NCBI RefSeq assembly: GCF_030824455.1
Contig: NZ_JAVBXR010000010.1
Location: forward strand, 104,394 to 168,393
Reading direction: 5' to 3'
DNA length: 64,000 nucleotides
Source of the DNA: Desulfobulbus sp.
Lineage (GTDB): Bacteria > Desulfobacterota > Desulfobulbia > Desulfobulbales > Desulfobulbaceae
Within the stretch, counting starts at the first letter, position 1. Every line of letters starts with the position of its first letter. The translations under genes were made by a program, and so were the position numbers. The notes below the pieces were generated by a model. That model had not been told where the DNA came from. It saw nothing but the letters and a program-made list of their open reading frames with translations, and searched no databases. Of this stretch, positions 20,020-28,457 are shown piece after piece.

Positions 20020-20905
20020 CGACTCGATCGACACCGATATGCTGCAGCTATGAATGTTGTTTCCGCCATATATTGAGCCAATTTTCCTCAAATGGTTCTA
20101 CCCCGACCAAATCGGGATATGTACAGATGATTTGCTCTTCCCGCCAGACCATGCGGAGCGTTGGCGGAGAAGTTATTGCAAGGGAAAAACAAGCCGCTTT
20201 CTGATGCTGCCCTGAAAACGACCTTAGCTGAATTTCTTTTCTTTACTACCTCTTTCTTGCTTTCAACCCTACGCCGTGGGCGACAATGACGCAGGCAAAA
20301 AAATGTAAAAAACAATTTCCAGGGAAATCGTCACCCAGGTCCGACTGAGAAAAACCAATAACAAGCTAAAACTAATTAACTAAAAGTTAGCGTTTTCCTA
20401 TTTGAGATTAGCCTTTTTGTCAACAGCAAAAAAAAATAGATGAACTGGGAATGAATGGATATTCATAGGTAATCGCCGGTAAAATAGAGAGTTAATTAAC
20501 AATGGTTCAAAATTGATTTTTTTGGCTTGCGCCAGGGCAGCACGATGCCGCAGGTCAGGGGCTGGTCTGCTTTTGCCAAATGTTGGGCTATGATTGAAAA
20601 ATAGTTTTGATTTAGTGAGATACGATATTGTCGCGAATTTGCTTTTCGTGTACAACACCGTTTTTAAAGGGTGAGCGGCCCGATTTCTGATCCGTGCCGA
20701 CGCATCATGCTGCTGTTGTGTGGTTCCGGCAACGCGCCCCTTGGCGCGCCTCTCGTCAACACGCGTGCGCCTGTCATCAATGCCGCGTCTTCACCAACAG
20801 TCCTGTTTGCGGGACGCGCGAGTTGTTTTTCTGTAGTCTGTTTTATTCCTTGGCGCGTGAACAAGGCGTATGCCTGGCAATTATAACATACAAAGGAGTA
20901 CTCGG
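20020..20905. other. Long non-coding, partly A+T-rich region between gctA and pduO
   Basis: Nearly 0.9 kb without a supported gene. Two minus-strand frames (20088-20315 and 20398-20658) give peptides of 75 and 86 residues with no domain, no good ribosome binding site and biased composition. The right third (20690-20880) is GC-rich with several short CGCG-containing stems. It must hold the divergent promoters of gctAB and pduO, and an unrecognised RNA is possible. Confidence 0.45.
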
Positions 20906-21472
20906 ATGAAAGTGTACACTGGCGGCGGCGATAAAGGAAAAACCAGCCTTTTCTCAGGCGAGCGGGTGCCCAAACACCATATCCGCATTGAGGCGTATGG
21001 CGATCTCGACGAGCTCAATTCAATGCTGGGGGTTGTGTCCGCCTTGCTTCCCGAAGGAGAGCAGGCTGTCCGCGACGATTTGGAAGGCATGCAATCCCAT
21101 TTGTTTCTCGCCGGCGCCTGGTTGGCCACCACGCCCGACTCCTCAGCCACCGGCTACCTCACTGCCTTGCCGGTCAACGTCTCCAAGGATTTGGAAAATC
21201 GCATCGACGCCCTTTCCGAGGTGCTGCCGGCGCTCAAGGAATTTATTCTGCCCGGCGGACAACCGGTCGCCGCCTGGGCCCATGTGGCGCGCACGGTCTG
21301 TCGGCGCTGCGAGCGACGGTTGACCGAATTGATCGAGGCCTCCCCCAGCGGCGGCAACGGCGAGTTGGCGGCCATCCAGGTCTATCTCAACCGTTTGTCC
21401 GACTATCTCTTTGTCCTGGCTCGGTATCTGAATCAGGCGCTGGGGACCGCAGACAAGACGTGGAAGAAATAA
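20906..21472 (+). CDS. pduO: ATP:cob(I)alamin adenosyltransferase, PduO type
   Basis: A 188-residue enzyme that makes adenosylcobalamin, the cofactor of the mutase encoded 4 kb away. The diagnostic N-terminal ATP loop TGGGDKGKTSLFSGERVPK is followed by GDLDELNSMLG. Later helices have the usual HVARTVCRRCER segment (around residue 132) and NRLSDYLFVLARY near the end. The start at 20906 has AAAGGAG seven bases upstream; an earlier in-frame start lacks one. Its stop codon overlaps the next start (TAATG). Confidence 0.94.
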   Translation: MKVYTGGGDKGKTSLFSGERVPKHHIRIEAYGDLDELNSMLGVVSALLPEGEQAVRDDLEGMQSHLFLAGAWLATTPDSSATGYLTALPVNVSKDLENRIDALSEVLPALKEFILPGGQPVAAWAHVARTVCRRCERRLTELIEASPSGGNGELAAIQVYLNRLSDYLFVLARYLNQALGTADKTWKK

Positions 21473-22140
21473 TGCGGTCGGAGGCTCTCCCGCATGTAAC
21501 CACCGTTCTGGGGCATGTTCGGCTCAACAGCGAGACCTTTGAGTTGATTTGCAGTCGTCCGGAAGGGTTCCAGTTTGTTGCCGGCCAGCACGTTACGCTT
21601 TCGTACGGGGGGGAAGAGCGGGAGTACACCATCCTCTCGCCGCCGAAGACGCCGGAGCTGCGGTTTTTAATCAAACGCGTTGCCGGCGGCGCGCTCAGCA
21701 ACGCCTTGGGCGAGCTTGCGCCGGGCGTCTTGCTGGGGATAAGCAAGGCCAAGGGATACCTGATCTACCGTCCAACGGATCGACCGGTTTATTTCGTGGC
21801 CACCGGCGTGGGCATTGCGCCCTTTGTCGCCATGGCCGCGGCCGGCGTCACCGGATTCACCCTCATTCACGGCACGAGGGAAGTGTCCGGGCTGTTGTAT
21901 CGGCGAGAACTGACCCTGGCGGCCAACCGCTACATCCCTTGTCTGTCCGGCGCGATCAGGCCGGGAACAGCGCTCCTTGATCTGCATCGGGGCTATGTCA
22001 CCGACTATGTTGATCGCCATATCAAACCGGGGCTCTACGATTTCTACCTCTGCGGCGCCAGGGCCATGATCCATGACATGACCCACATCCTTGATCAGCA
22101 TTATCCAGGCACGCGCATTTACAGCGAGGCCTACAGCTAA
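21472..22140 (+). CDS. Ferredoxin-NADP reductase-like flavin oxidoreductase
   Basis: A 222-residue FNR-fold protein. The FAD-binding barrel has the R-x-Y-[ST] motif as REYTIL (about residue 48), and the NAD(P)-binding half has ATGVGIAPF (about residue 106) and a C-terminal FYLCGARAMI. There is no C-terminal cysteine cluster, so it carries no [2Fe-2S] domain. The ATG at 21472 overlaps the pduO stop by one base, with GGAAG five to six bases upstream, so translation is coupled. A plausible role, inferred from this coupling, is reducing the corrinoid for adenosylation. The natural electron acceptor is not known. Confidence 0.8.
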   Translation: MRSEALPHVTTVLGHVRLNSETFELICSRPEGFQFVAGQHVTLSYGGEEREYTILSPPKTPELRFLIKRVAGGALSNALGELAPGVLLGISKAKGYLIYRPTDRPVYFVATGVGIAPFVAMAAAGVTGFTLIHGTREVSGLLYRRELTLAANRYIPCLSGAIRPGTALLDLHRGYVTDYVDRHIKPGLYDFYLCGARAMIHDMTHILDQHYPGTRIYSEAYS

Positions 22141-22210
22141 TTTCATTTCCATTGCAACAGTGAAGCACGCTGCTTTGTCGACGAGCACAGCGAGGAGAAA
22201 TTTCGTTATG

Positions 22211-22306
22211 GTTCGAGATTTCTCACTTCGTTCGATATGACAAGCCTTCGTCGGCGATGTTTTGCGCTGTGCATCATGCTTCGCTTGATTTAGAAGCGGA
22301 ATGACG
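22211..22306. repeat. Possible dispersed intergenic repeat remnant
   Basis: Convergent intergenic sequence contains CGAGATTTCTCACTTCGTTC at 22214-22233 and, further right, AAGCGGAATGACGC at 22294-22307. Segments of this style (self-complementary, with 'CTTCG' blocks and ending in AATGAC) resemble short dispersed intergenic repeats found in many genomes. Only one copy is in this window. Confidence 0.3.
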
Positions 22307-22366
22307 CAGGATTTTTGAGCTTTTCGGCGGTAGGGAGGACATAGGCTCTCCTCTTGGGCCTAGGGG

Positions 22367-23743
22367 TCAGATCAAACCCTGCATGTAGCGGTGCATCGAT
22401 TCAGCGGCGTCCAGCCCCTGGCAGACGGCCTTAGCCACGGTCTGCGGACCGAGCACGGTGTCGCCGCCGGCAAAGATCCATTCAACGCTGGTTTGCAGGG
22501 TGACCGGATCGACCACATAGGTGCCGCGCGGGGTGATGGCCACCGGCACGGTTTCGTCGTGCACCGGAATAACCTTCTGGCCCACGGCCGCAATCAGGGC
22601 GTCTGCCTCGATTATGAATTGGGAGCCTTCAATGGGCGTTGGCGCGCGTCGGCCAGATGCGTCGGGTTCGCCTGGCTGCATGCGGATGCATTCAACGCCG
22701 GTCAGGCGGCCGTCGGTTGCCAAAATCCTGGTTGGAGCGGCCAGGAAAGTGAGGGCAACGCCTTCTTCCTCCACATGATGCACCTCCATGGCCGAGGCCG
22801 GCATCTCCTCCCGGGTGCGACGATAGAGGATGGACACCTCCTTCCAGCCGGAGCGCAAAGCCACCCGCGCCACGTCGATGGCCACATTGCCGCCGCCCAC
22901 CACCACCACCTTGTCGCCCAGGGCTATTTCGCGTCCGGTAAGCACCTGTCCCAGGTAATCGACCCCGGACATCACCCCCTGGGTTTCCGTCTCTCCCGCC
23001 AGCCCCAATCTGCGGCTTTCGTAGGCCCCGATACCCAGGAACACCGAGGCGTAGCCCTGATCGCGCAGTTCGGAAAGGGTCAGGTCCTGGCCCACGGTAA
23101 TTCCGGTTTTGACGTTGACCCCGCATTGCTGCAGGGCGTAGAGCTCGGCGCCAATGATGTTGCGCGGCAACCGGTAGTTGGGAATGCCGACGCTGAGCAT
23201 GCCGCCGAAGACCGGCAACGATTCGAACACGGTGCAGCTGTAGCCCTTGTGCGAGAGCGCGTGAGCCACGGTGATGCCCGCTGGGCCGGAACCGATGACC
23301 GCGACCTTGACGCCGTTTTTTGGCGCGCACTTGGGCGACAGGTTTTTGCCGTTGATGATCATCCAGTCGGCGAGGAACCGTTCCAATAGGCCGATGGCCA
23401 CTGGCGCGTCCTTTTTGCCCCGGATGCAGGCCCCTTCGCACTGGAACTCGTGCGGGCAGACCCGCGAGCAGATCGAGGGCATGGAGCTGGTTTCGCGGAT
23501 GGTCCAGTAGGCCTGCTCGAATTTGCGCTCGCGCAGCAGTTCAATGAAGCGGGGGATGTCGTTGCCGATCGGGCAGCCCATCACGCAGAGCGGCTTGCGG
23601 CATTGCAGACAGCGTTGCGCCTCGATCAGGGCGGTTGGTTCGTCAAACCCCTTGGACACCTCGTCAAAGTTGTCGAGCCGTTCGTCTGGATTGAGTTCGC
23701 GCGGCAATTGCCGGGGGATGGCCAGTTGTTCCCTGATGTTCAT
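22367..23743 (-). CDS. NfnB/GltD-like FAD-dependent, NADPH-binding oxidoreductase
   Basis: A 458-residue protein. The N-terminal iron-sulfur domain has CLQCRKPLCVMGCP (about residues 45-58) and CSRVCPHEFQCEGAC (about residues 91-105), ligating two [4Fe-4S] clusters. FAD site VAVIGSGPAGIT is near residue 146, NAD(P) site VVVVGGGNVAID near residue 281, and the terminal FAD loop is IFAGGDTVLGP. This is the glutamate synthase small-subunit/NfnB/SudA superfamily. No large glutamate synthase or NfnA gene is adjacent. The start at 23743 follows a weak AAGG; a longer frame to 23833 would overlap lutC. It follows lutC by 58 bases on the same strand. Confidence 0.88.
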   Translation of the reverse strand: MNIREQLAIPRQLPRELNPDERLDNFDEVSKGFDEPTALIEAQRCLQCRKPLCVMGCPIGNDIPRFIELLRERKFEQAYWTIRETSSMPSICSRVCPHEFQCEGACIRGKKDAPVAIGLLERFLADWMIINGKNLSPKCAPKNGVKVAVIGSGPAGITVAHALSHKGYSCTVFESLPVFGGMLSVGIPNYRLPRNIIGAELYALQQCGVNVKTGITVGQDLTLSELRDQGYASVFLGIGAYESRRLGLAGETETQGVMSGVDYLGQVLTGREIALGDKVVVVGGGNVAIDVARVALRSGWKEVSILYRRTREEMPASAMEVHHVEEEGVALTFLAAPTRILATDGRLTGVECIRMQPGEPDASGRRAPTPIEGSQFIIEADALIAAVGQKVIPVHDETVPVAITPRGTYVVDPVTLQTSVEWIFAGGDTVLGPQTVAKAVCQGLDAAESMHRYMQGLI

Positions 23744-23801
23744 AGCTGCAACCTTGGGGGCTTGAATTGAGAAATATTCCTGTTTATTAGCAGGATTGGA
23801 G

Positions 23802-24554
23802 TCAACTGGCAACAGCGAAACCAGCGTGCGCATCGTTAACCGGCTCGGTCACCACAACCAGATGCATAGCCTTGGGACCGTGGGCCCCATGCACCATCAC
23901 GGCCTCGATGTCCGCTGTCTTGGAGGGACCGGAAATCAGCGTCCAGGAGTCGCAGTTCTGCTCGCGGCGGACCAAGGCGTAGGCCTCGGCCAGATTGGCG
24001 GTCAGATGGGACAGCAACAGCACTGCGATGTGGATGGAGGGAACCAGCGAGGTGGACCGGGGCTGGCCTGGCCGGGTCATCTGGACAATGGTTGCCGATT
24101 CGGCGATGGCCCAGTCAGCCACGGTGACGCCGATGGAGGCGGCCAGGGTGCGGTTGCGAACTTCCGGATCGCGGTTGCCGGTCCAGTGCCTTGGGGTGTG
24201 GTTGATCGCCGCCTGGGCGTGCAAGGGCAGGGCGCGCAGCAGGGGATGATCGTGGAGGATGAGCGCCGGTTCGGCGGTGAATTCAGTCGCGCTGGTTAGG
24301 GTAATTTCGGCAATGCATTGGGCTGCTTGGTCGAGGGTCGGGCAGAGGTGGGTTTGCAGGTGCAGCAGGCTGGCCTGTTCGACCAGCGTCTGCAGCAGAA
24401 TTTGTTGTTCGTCAGGGCCGCGCTGGGCAAAAGCGTTCAAACGGGCGGAGTCGTCGCAGGGGGCCAGCAATTCGCTCCAGGCAATGCGCGTCTCTTCGCT
24501 GTCTTGAACGGCCATACGGACACGGTCCAAAAAGGCGGTGCGCTTATCGTCCAT
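23802..24554 (-). CDS. lutC: Lactate utilization protein C (LUD domain)
   Basis: A 250-residue LutC/YkgG-type protein, third component of the LutABC L-lactate dehydrogenase complex. The LUD core shows TVADWAIAESATIV (around residue 147) and the closing SGPSKTADIEAVMVHGAHGP. Length fits LutC (about 220-240). Its start overlaps the lutB stop by 11 bases. The N-terminal 70 residues are poorly conserved, as usual. Confidence 0.9.
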   Translation of the reverse strand: MDDKRTAFLDRVRMAVQDSEETRIAWSELLAPCDDSARLNAFAQRGPDEQQILLQTLVEQASLLHLQTHLCPTLDQAAQCIAEITLTSATEFTAEPALILHDHPLLRALPLHAQAAINHTPRHWTGNRDPEVRNRTLAASIGVTVADWAIAESATIVQMTRPGQPRSTSLVPSIHIAVLLLSHLTANLAEAYALVRREQNCDSWTLISGPSKTADIEAVMVHGAHGPKAMHLVVVTEPVNDAHAGFAVAS

Positions 24555-26019
24555 GCCGCGTCTCCCGGCTGTTGTCGGCCGTGGCAGGGTTGTTGTTCTG
24601 GCGCGCGCGCCACCGTTCCCGGAAGGATTGCTCAGCCATGGGTTGCAAATCGCGGCCTGCGGTCCAGCCGTTTTTCAAGCCGGGCAGGGGGCCAATCATC
24701 CCGTTTCGCCCGACAAAGGGGCGTTGCAGGGCGCGGGCAATGGTCAGCATGGCCGCATACAAACGGCTGTGGCCCACGATGCGGCCCCAAATTTTGAACC
24801 CCAGGGCTTCCAAGCGATTGTGCGGCCGCACTCCCCAGCCGGGGTCGCCATAGGCCAGTTTGCAGCGCAGGGCCACGAGCATCCGGGGCAGGTCGTTTTC
24901 CACCGGGCAGACGTCGCGGCAGGCTCCGCACAGGGTTTCGCCTTTGCACAGGTCGGCGTGACGGTTGATCCCGTGCAGTAGCGGCGTCACCACCGCGCCG
25001 ATGGGGCCGCTGTAGGGCGAATGGTAGGCGTGGCCGCCGATTCGGCCATACACCGGGCAGATGTTGAGGCAGGCGCCGCAGCGGATGCAGGCCAACACCT
25101 CGCGAAATTCCGGATCCGCCAGGATGCGCGAGCGGCCGTTGTCGACAATCACCAGATGGAATTCCTCGGGGCCGTCCGGATCGCCTTTACGTCGTGGCCC
25201 GCCGACAAAACTGACGTAGGTGGAGAGTTTCTGCAGGGCCGCGCCCTGGGTGAGCAACTGGAGCAGCTCGCGCTGATCCTCCAGGGTGGCGGCGACTCGC
25301 TCCATGCCCATCAGGGCGACATGCAATTTTGGCATGGTGGAGGCCATGCGAATGTTGCCCTCGTTGGAGACCAGGCTGATCTGGCCGGTTTCGGCGCAGG
25401 CGATGTTGCAGCCGGTCAAGCCCATGTCGGCGGTGAGCAGCTTTTCGCGCAGGGCTTTGCGGGCCGCCTGGGTCAGGGTCGGCGGATCTTCGCTGTAGGG
25501 GATGCCGAGCTTGTCGGCAAAGAGACGGCCGATCTGGCGGCGATCCATGTGGATGCAGGGGGCGATGATGTGCGAGGCTGAACTGCCGGCGATCTGGACG
25601 ATGAACTCGCCGAGATCGGTTTCCACCACCTCAATCCCCTCTGCCTCCAGCACCGCGTCAACGCCGATCTCGGCCGACAGCATCGACTTGCCCTTCACCA
25701 CCCGCTTGACGCCGCGTTTTCTTGCCAAATCGAGAATATATCCATTGGCCGCCTCTGCGTTGTCGGCGAAAAACACCTGGCCGCCCCTGGCCTCAACGCC
25801 TTGGCTCAGCAGCTCCAGCACCCGGTCAAGATGGGCCAGGGTCTGCATCCGCCGCGCCTTGACCCGGCTGCGCAGATTGGGGTCGGGCAGGGTTTTCCAG
25901 ACGTCCAGCGCCCCTTTGCCGTAGCGGGCCTGCAAACTGCGCAGGCTGCCCTGCAGGCAAGGGTTGCCCATGCCTTCGCGGGCGGCCGCAACATAATCGC
26001 CATCTTGGCCAAGCTTCAC
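24544..26019 (-). CDS. lutB: Lactate utilization iron-sulfur protein B
   Basis: A 491-residue LutB/LldF-type protein carrying electrons from lactate oxidation. The N-terminal LUD domain includes KGKSMLSAEIG and TGCNIACAETGQI. Two C-terminal [4Fe-4S] motifs are CIRCGACLNICP and CGACRDVCPVE (about residues 320-395). The start is a GTG at 26019 that overlaps the lutA stop (GTGA), with GAGGAG just upstream; longer frames run back into lutA. It is a normal-length family member. Confidence 0.93.
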   Translation of the reverse strand: MKLGQDGDYVAAAREGMGNPCLQGSLRSLQARYGKGALDVWKTLPDPNLRSRVKARRMQTLAHLDRVLELLSQGVEARGGQVFFADNAEAANGYILDLARKRGVKRVVKGKSMLSAEIGVDAVLEAEGIEVVETDLGEFIVQIAGSSASHIIAPCIHMDRRQIGRLFADKLGIPYSEDPPTLTQAARKALREKLLTADMGLTGCNIACAETGQISLVSNEGNIRMASTMPKLHVALMGMERVAATLEDQRELLQLLTQGAALQKLSTYVSFVGGPRRKGDPDGPEEFHLVIVDNGRSRILADPEFREVLACIRCGACLNICPVYGRIGGHAYHSPYSGPIGAVVTPLLHGINRHADLCKGETLCGACRDVCPVENDLPRMLVALRCKLAYGDPGWGVRPHNRLEALGFKIWGRIVGHSRLYAAMLTIARALQRPFVGRNGMIGPLPGLKNGWTAGRDLQPMAEQSFRERWRARQNNNPATADNSRETRHGR

Positions 26020-26753
26020 GCTCGCTCCTCGCCGGCCAGCACCTGGGCCAGGTGCAGCACCCGCAGGTTTTCGCCGCGTCGGCTCATGCGGCCGCGAATA
26101 TTCATCAGACAACTGACGTCGCAGCCCACCACGATGTCGGCGCCGCTGTTGAGAATGTTGTCGATTTTGTCGTCCACCAGGGCCAGGGAAATTTCGGGAT
26201 AGTTGACGCTGAAGGTTCCGCCAAAGCCGCAGCAGGCGTCGCTATTGTTCATTTCCGCCAGCGAGAGCCCTTGCACGTGGCGCAGCAGTTGCCGGGGCTG
26301 TTCGCGGATGCCCAGGGTGCGGGCGAGATGGCAGGAATCGTGATAGGTTGCAATCCCGGAAAAGGCGGCGCCCAGATCGACGACGCCAAGCACGTCAACC
26401 AGATATTCGCTGAACTCAAAAGTTTTGCGCGCCACCTGCAGGGCGCGTTCGCGCATGATCGGCTGGTGGGCAAACAGTTCGGGATAGTGGCGTCGGACCA
26501 TAGCCACGCAGGAACCCGAGGGGCAGACAATGGCCTCGGCATCCTCGAATAGATCAATGAACCGTCGTGCCGCAGCCTCCGCCTCACGGTGGTGGCCGCT
26601 GTTGTAGGCCGGCTGACCGCAACAGGTCTGCGCTTCGGGGTAGAGCAGCGGCACGCCGAGACGATCAAAGACCTGGACCATGGCCTCGCCGACTTCCGGA
26701 TACAGGGCGTCCACCAAACATTGGACAAACAGGGTCACTGTGGCTGCGGGCAT
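26016..26753 (-). CDS. lutA: Lactate utilization protein A (CCG-domain Fe-S oxidoreductase)
   Basis: A 245-residue LutA/LldE-type protein with two cysteine-rich CCG domains that also occur in heterodisulfide reductase subunit B and glycolate oxidase GlcF. Motifs are TCCGQPAYNSGH near residue 45 and ACCGFGGTFSVNYPEIS near residue 175. The ATG at 26753 gives the family start TVTLFVQCLVDALYPEVG; an upstream GTG at 26807 would add an unsupported tail. It is first in lutA-lutB-lutC-(NfnB-like). No lactate permease or separate D-lactate dehydrogenase lies nearby. Confidence 0.92.
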   Translation of the reverse strand: MPAATVTLFVQCLVDALYPEVGEAMVQVFDRLGVPLLYPEAQTCCGQPAYNSGHHREAEAAARRFIDLFEDAEAIVCPSGSCVAMVRRHYPELFAHQPIMRERALQVARKTFEFSEYLVDVLGVVDLGAAFSGIATYHDSCHLARTLGIREQPRQLLRHVQGLSLAEMNNSDACCGFGGTFSVNYPEISLALVDDKIDNILNSGADIVVGCDVSCLMNIRGRMSRRGENLRVLHLAQVLAGEERA

Positions 26754-27105
26754 ACGAACAAGGGAACTGGGCGGGAAAGTCGGGCGTTCCCGCTGGATTG
26801 GCGGCACACGGAAAATCGCCTGCGTAAAGTGCTTGCGTCCGTCGATGGAACCTTCTAAGAAAGGGAGCTGCTCGGCTGTTATACCACTCCATGTTCATCA
26901 GCAAAGAGGAAAAATCAGGCAAAGCGCGATTGCGGCGTTATTGCCCCATGGGCGCCTGAACCCTGCCGGGATTTTTCGTTGACCCCGCCTGGTCTGGCTG
27001 TGCTTGTTTTTTCATTGGAGACCGGGCAGGCCTGAAGACGGTTTATCGGGCCGAAACAACAATGCTTGTATGCTGTGAGGCCCGCCGGAGAGAGCAAAGG
27101 AGAGT
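26754..27105. other. Divergent intergenic region lutA / flavoprotein
   Basis: About 350 bases between divergent units with no supported gene. Promoters for both directions must lie here; I could not identify a clear operator or hairpin. Confidence 0.4.
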
Positions 27106-28137
27106 ATGGAGCAGACGGAAATTCTGGTTGTTGGCGGCGGCCCCGGAGGGCTTGCCTGCGCGACCATGCTGGCGCAAAACGGCGCGCGGGTGGTGCTGGC
27201 GGAACGGAAACCCGTGGTCGGGCCCAAGGTCTGCGCCGGCGGCATCACCTGGCACGGGTTGATCAAACACGTGCCGCCGTCGTTGATCGAGCGGGAGTTT
27301 CCCGAACAGTTGATTGTCACCCCCCGGCAGCGGTTGGTGGTGGCGGAGAAAAATCCCATCATCGCCACAATCAACCGGCAGCGGCTTGGAGAATGGATGG
27401 CCGGCCAGGCGGCCGAGGCCGGCGTTACCCTGCTCAGCGGTGCCCGGGTTGCGGAGCTTGCGGCCAACCGGGCAACGATGGAACGGGACAATGGGCAGAG
27501 GTTGACCGTGACCTTTGAACATCTGGTGGGCGCAGATGGTTCCAACAGCGTGGTGCGCCGTTTTTTGGGCCTGTCGACCACGGCGATGGGGTTGGGGCTC
27601 AACTGCATGGCGCCAGGCGCCCATCCCCGCATGGAGTGGCATCTGGACGCCCCCCTGTTTGGTTCCGGCTACGCCTGGATTTTTCCCCATTGCGAGGTCG
27701 CCTCCATCGGGGCCTACGGTGATTGCCGCCACTTCACGGCCCAGCGGCTGAAACAGCGGCTGCTGCTCTGGGCGGATCGACAGGGTTTGCGGTTGGATGC
27801 GCAGACGCTGCGCGCCGGCCTGGTCAACTTTGATTATCGCGGGGTGCGTTTTGCCCAGGGATGGCTGGTCGGCGACGCCGCCGGTTTGGCGTCCGGGCTC
27901 ACCGGCGAGGGCATCTATCCGGCCCTGGTTTCGGGTCAGGCCGTTGCCCGGATGATTCTTGACCCCCGCTATTCCGCGCCTGAGCTGAAAACGCTGGCCC
28001 ACAAACATTGCCGGCATAGCCGGGTTGCGACCTTTGCGGGCAACGCTCCCCGTCTCTGTGGGCCGCTGATGGAAGCGCTGGTGCTCTTTTTACGCATGAA
28101 AATTATTGATTTTCACAGCCTGGAAATGGCAGATTAG
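27106..28137 (+). CDS. Geranylgeranyl-reductase-family FAD-dependent oxidoreductase
   Basis: A 343-residue flavoprotein. N-terminal Rossmann ILVVGGGPGGLACATML (residues 5-21) is followed by the AERKPVVGPKVCAGGI segment of the geranylgeranyl reductase branch. The second FAD motif is VGADGSNSVVR. The closing GDAAGLASGLTGEGIYPAL (around residue 260) is typical of this family. Members saturate isoprenoid chains (quinones, lipids) or act on menaquinone-related compounds; the substrate here is unknown. AGGAGAG lies close before the ATG. A tiny cytochrome and ppsR follow on the same strand. Confidence 0.82.
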   Translation: MEQTEILVVGGGPGGLACATMLAQNGARVVLAERKPVVGPKVCAGGITWHGLIKHVPPSLIEREFPEQLIVTPRQRLVVAEKNPIIATINRQRLGEWMAGQAAEAGVTLLSGARVAELAANRATMERDNGQRLTVTFEHLVGADGSNSVVRRFLGLSTTAMGLGLNCMAPGAHPRMEWHLDAPLFGSGYAWIFPHCEVASIGAYGDCRHFTAQRLKQRLLLWADRQGLRLDAQTLRAGLVNFDYRGVRFAQGWLVGDAAGLASGLTGEGIYPALVSGQAVARMILDPRYSAPELKTLAHKHCRHSRVATFAGNAPRLCGPLMEALVLFLRMKIIDFHSLEMAD

Positions 28138-28182
28138 GGAATCCTTCAGGGCGCTGCCCCTCCACCTTTTCCTTTGGACCCT

Positions 28183-28443
28183 ATGATCACCAAACACAAA
28201 CATCTTCTGTATAATGCGTTGTTTCTGATTGGTTGCGCCGCATTGTTGCTTTTCCTCTGGTATGCGCCTCCTGAAACCACCTCGCACCTGCCCCATGATC
28301 AGAACCATGCCCGATTTATGACCATGAAAAAGAAAGAGGCGGAAAAATCGTGCGAAAGTTGCCATGCGCCGGGAAAAGAAGCGCCGCTGCCGGAAAATCA
28401 TCCGCCTAAATACCGCTGCCTGTTCTGCCATAAACAAAAATAA
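28183..28443 (+). CDS. Small membrane-anchored diheme c-type cytochrome
   Basis: An 86-residue protein. An uncleaved N-terminal anchor (LLYNALFLIGCAALLLFLWY, about residues 6-27) leads into a short periplasmic domain with two CXXCH heme sites, CESCH (about residue 57) and CLFCH (about residue 80). A histidine-rich stretch before them (HLPHDQNHARF) offers axial ligands. It is too small for a standard multiheme reductase and looks like a minimal electron relay. There is no Shine-Dalgarno, so coupling to the flavoprotein gene 45 bases upstream is possible. No close family name is recognised. Confidence 0.8.
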   Translation: MITKHKHLLYNALFLIGCAALLLFLWYAPPETTSHLPHDQNHARFMTMKKKEAEKSCESCHAPGKEAPLPENHPPKYRCLFCHKQK

Positions 28444-28457
28444 CCCGCTGAGGCGCC

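Noticed and set aside
20690..20900. Possible cobalamin riboswitch before pduO
   Set aside because: The conserved B12-box (GCCACTG-type) core could not be found, so the call is not supported.
21472..22140. FNR-like gene as NfnA, partner of the NfnB-like protein
   Set aside because: It lacks the C-terminal cysteines for the [2Fe-2S] cluster of NfnA, is about 60 residues short and is coupled to pduO on the opposite strand.
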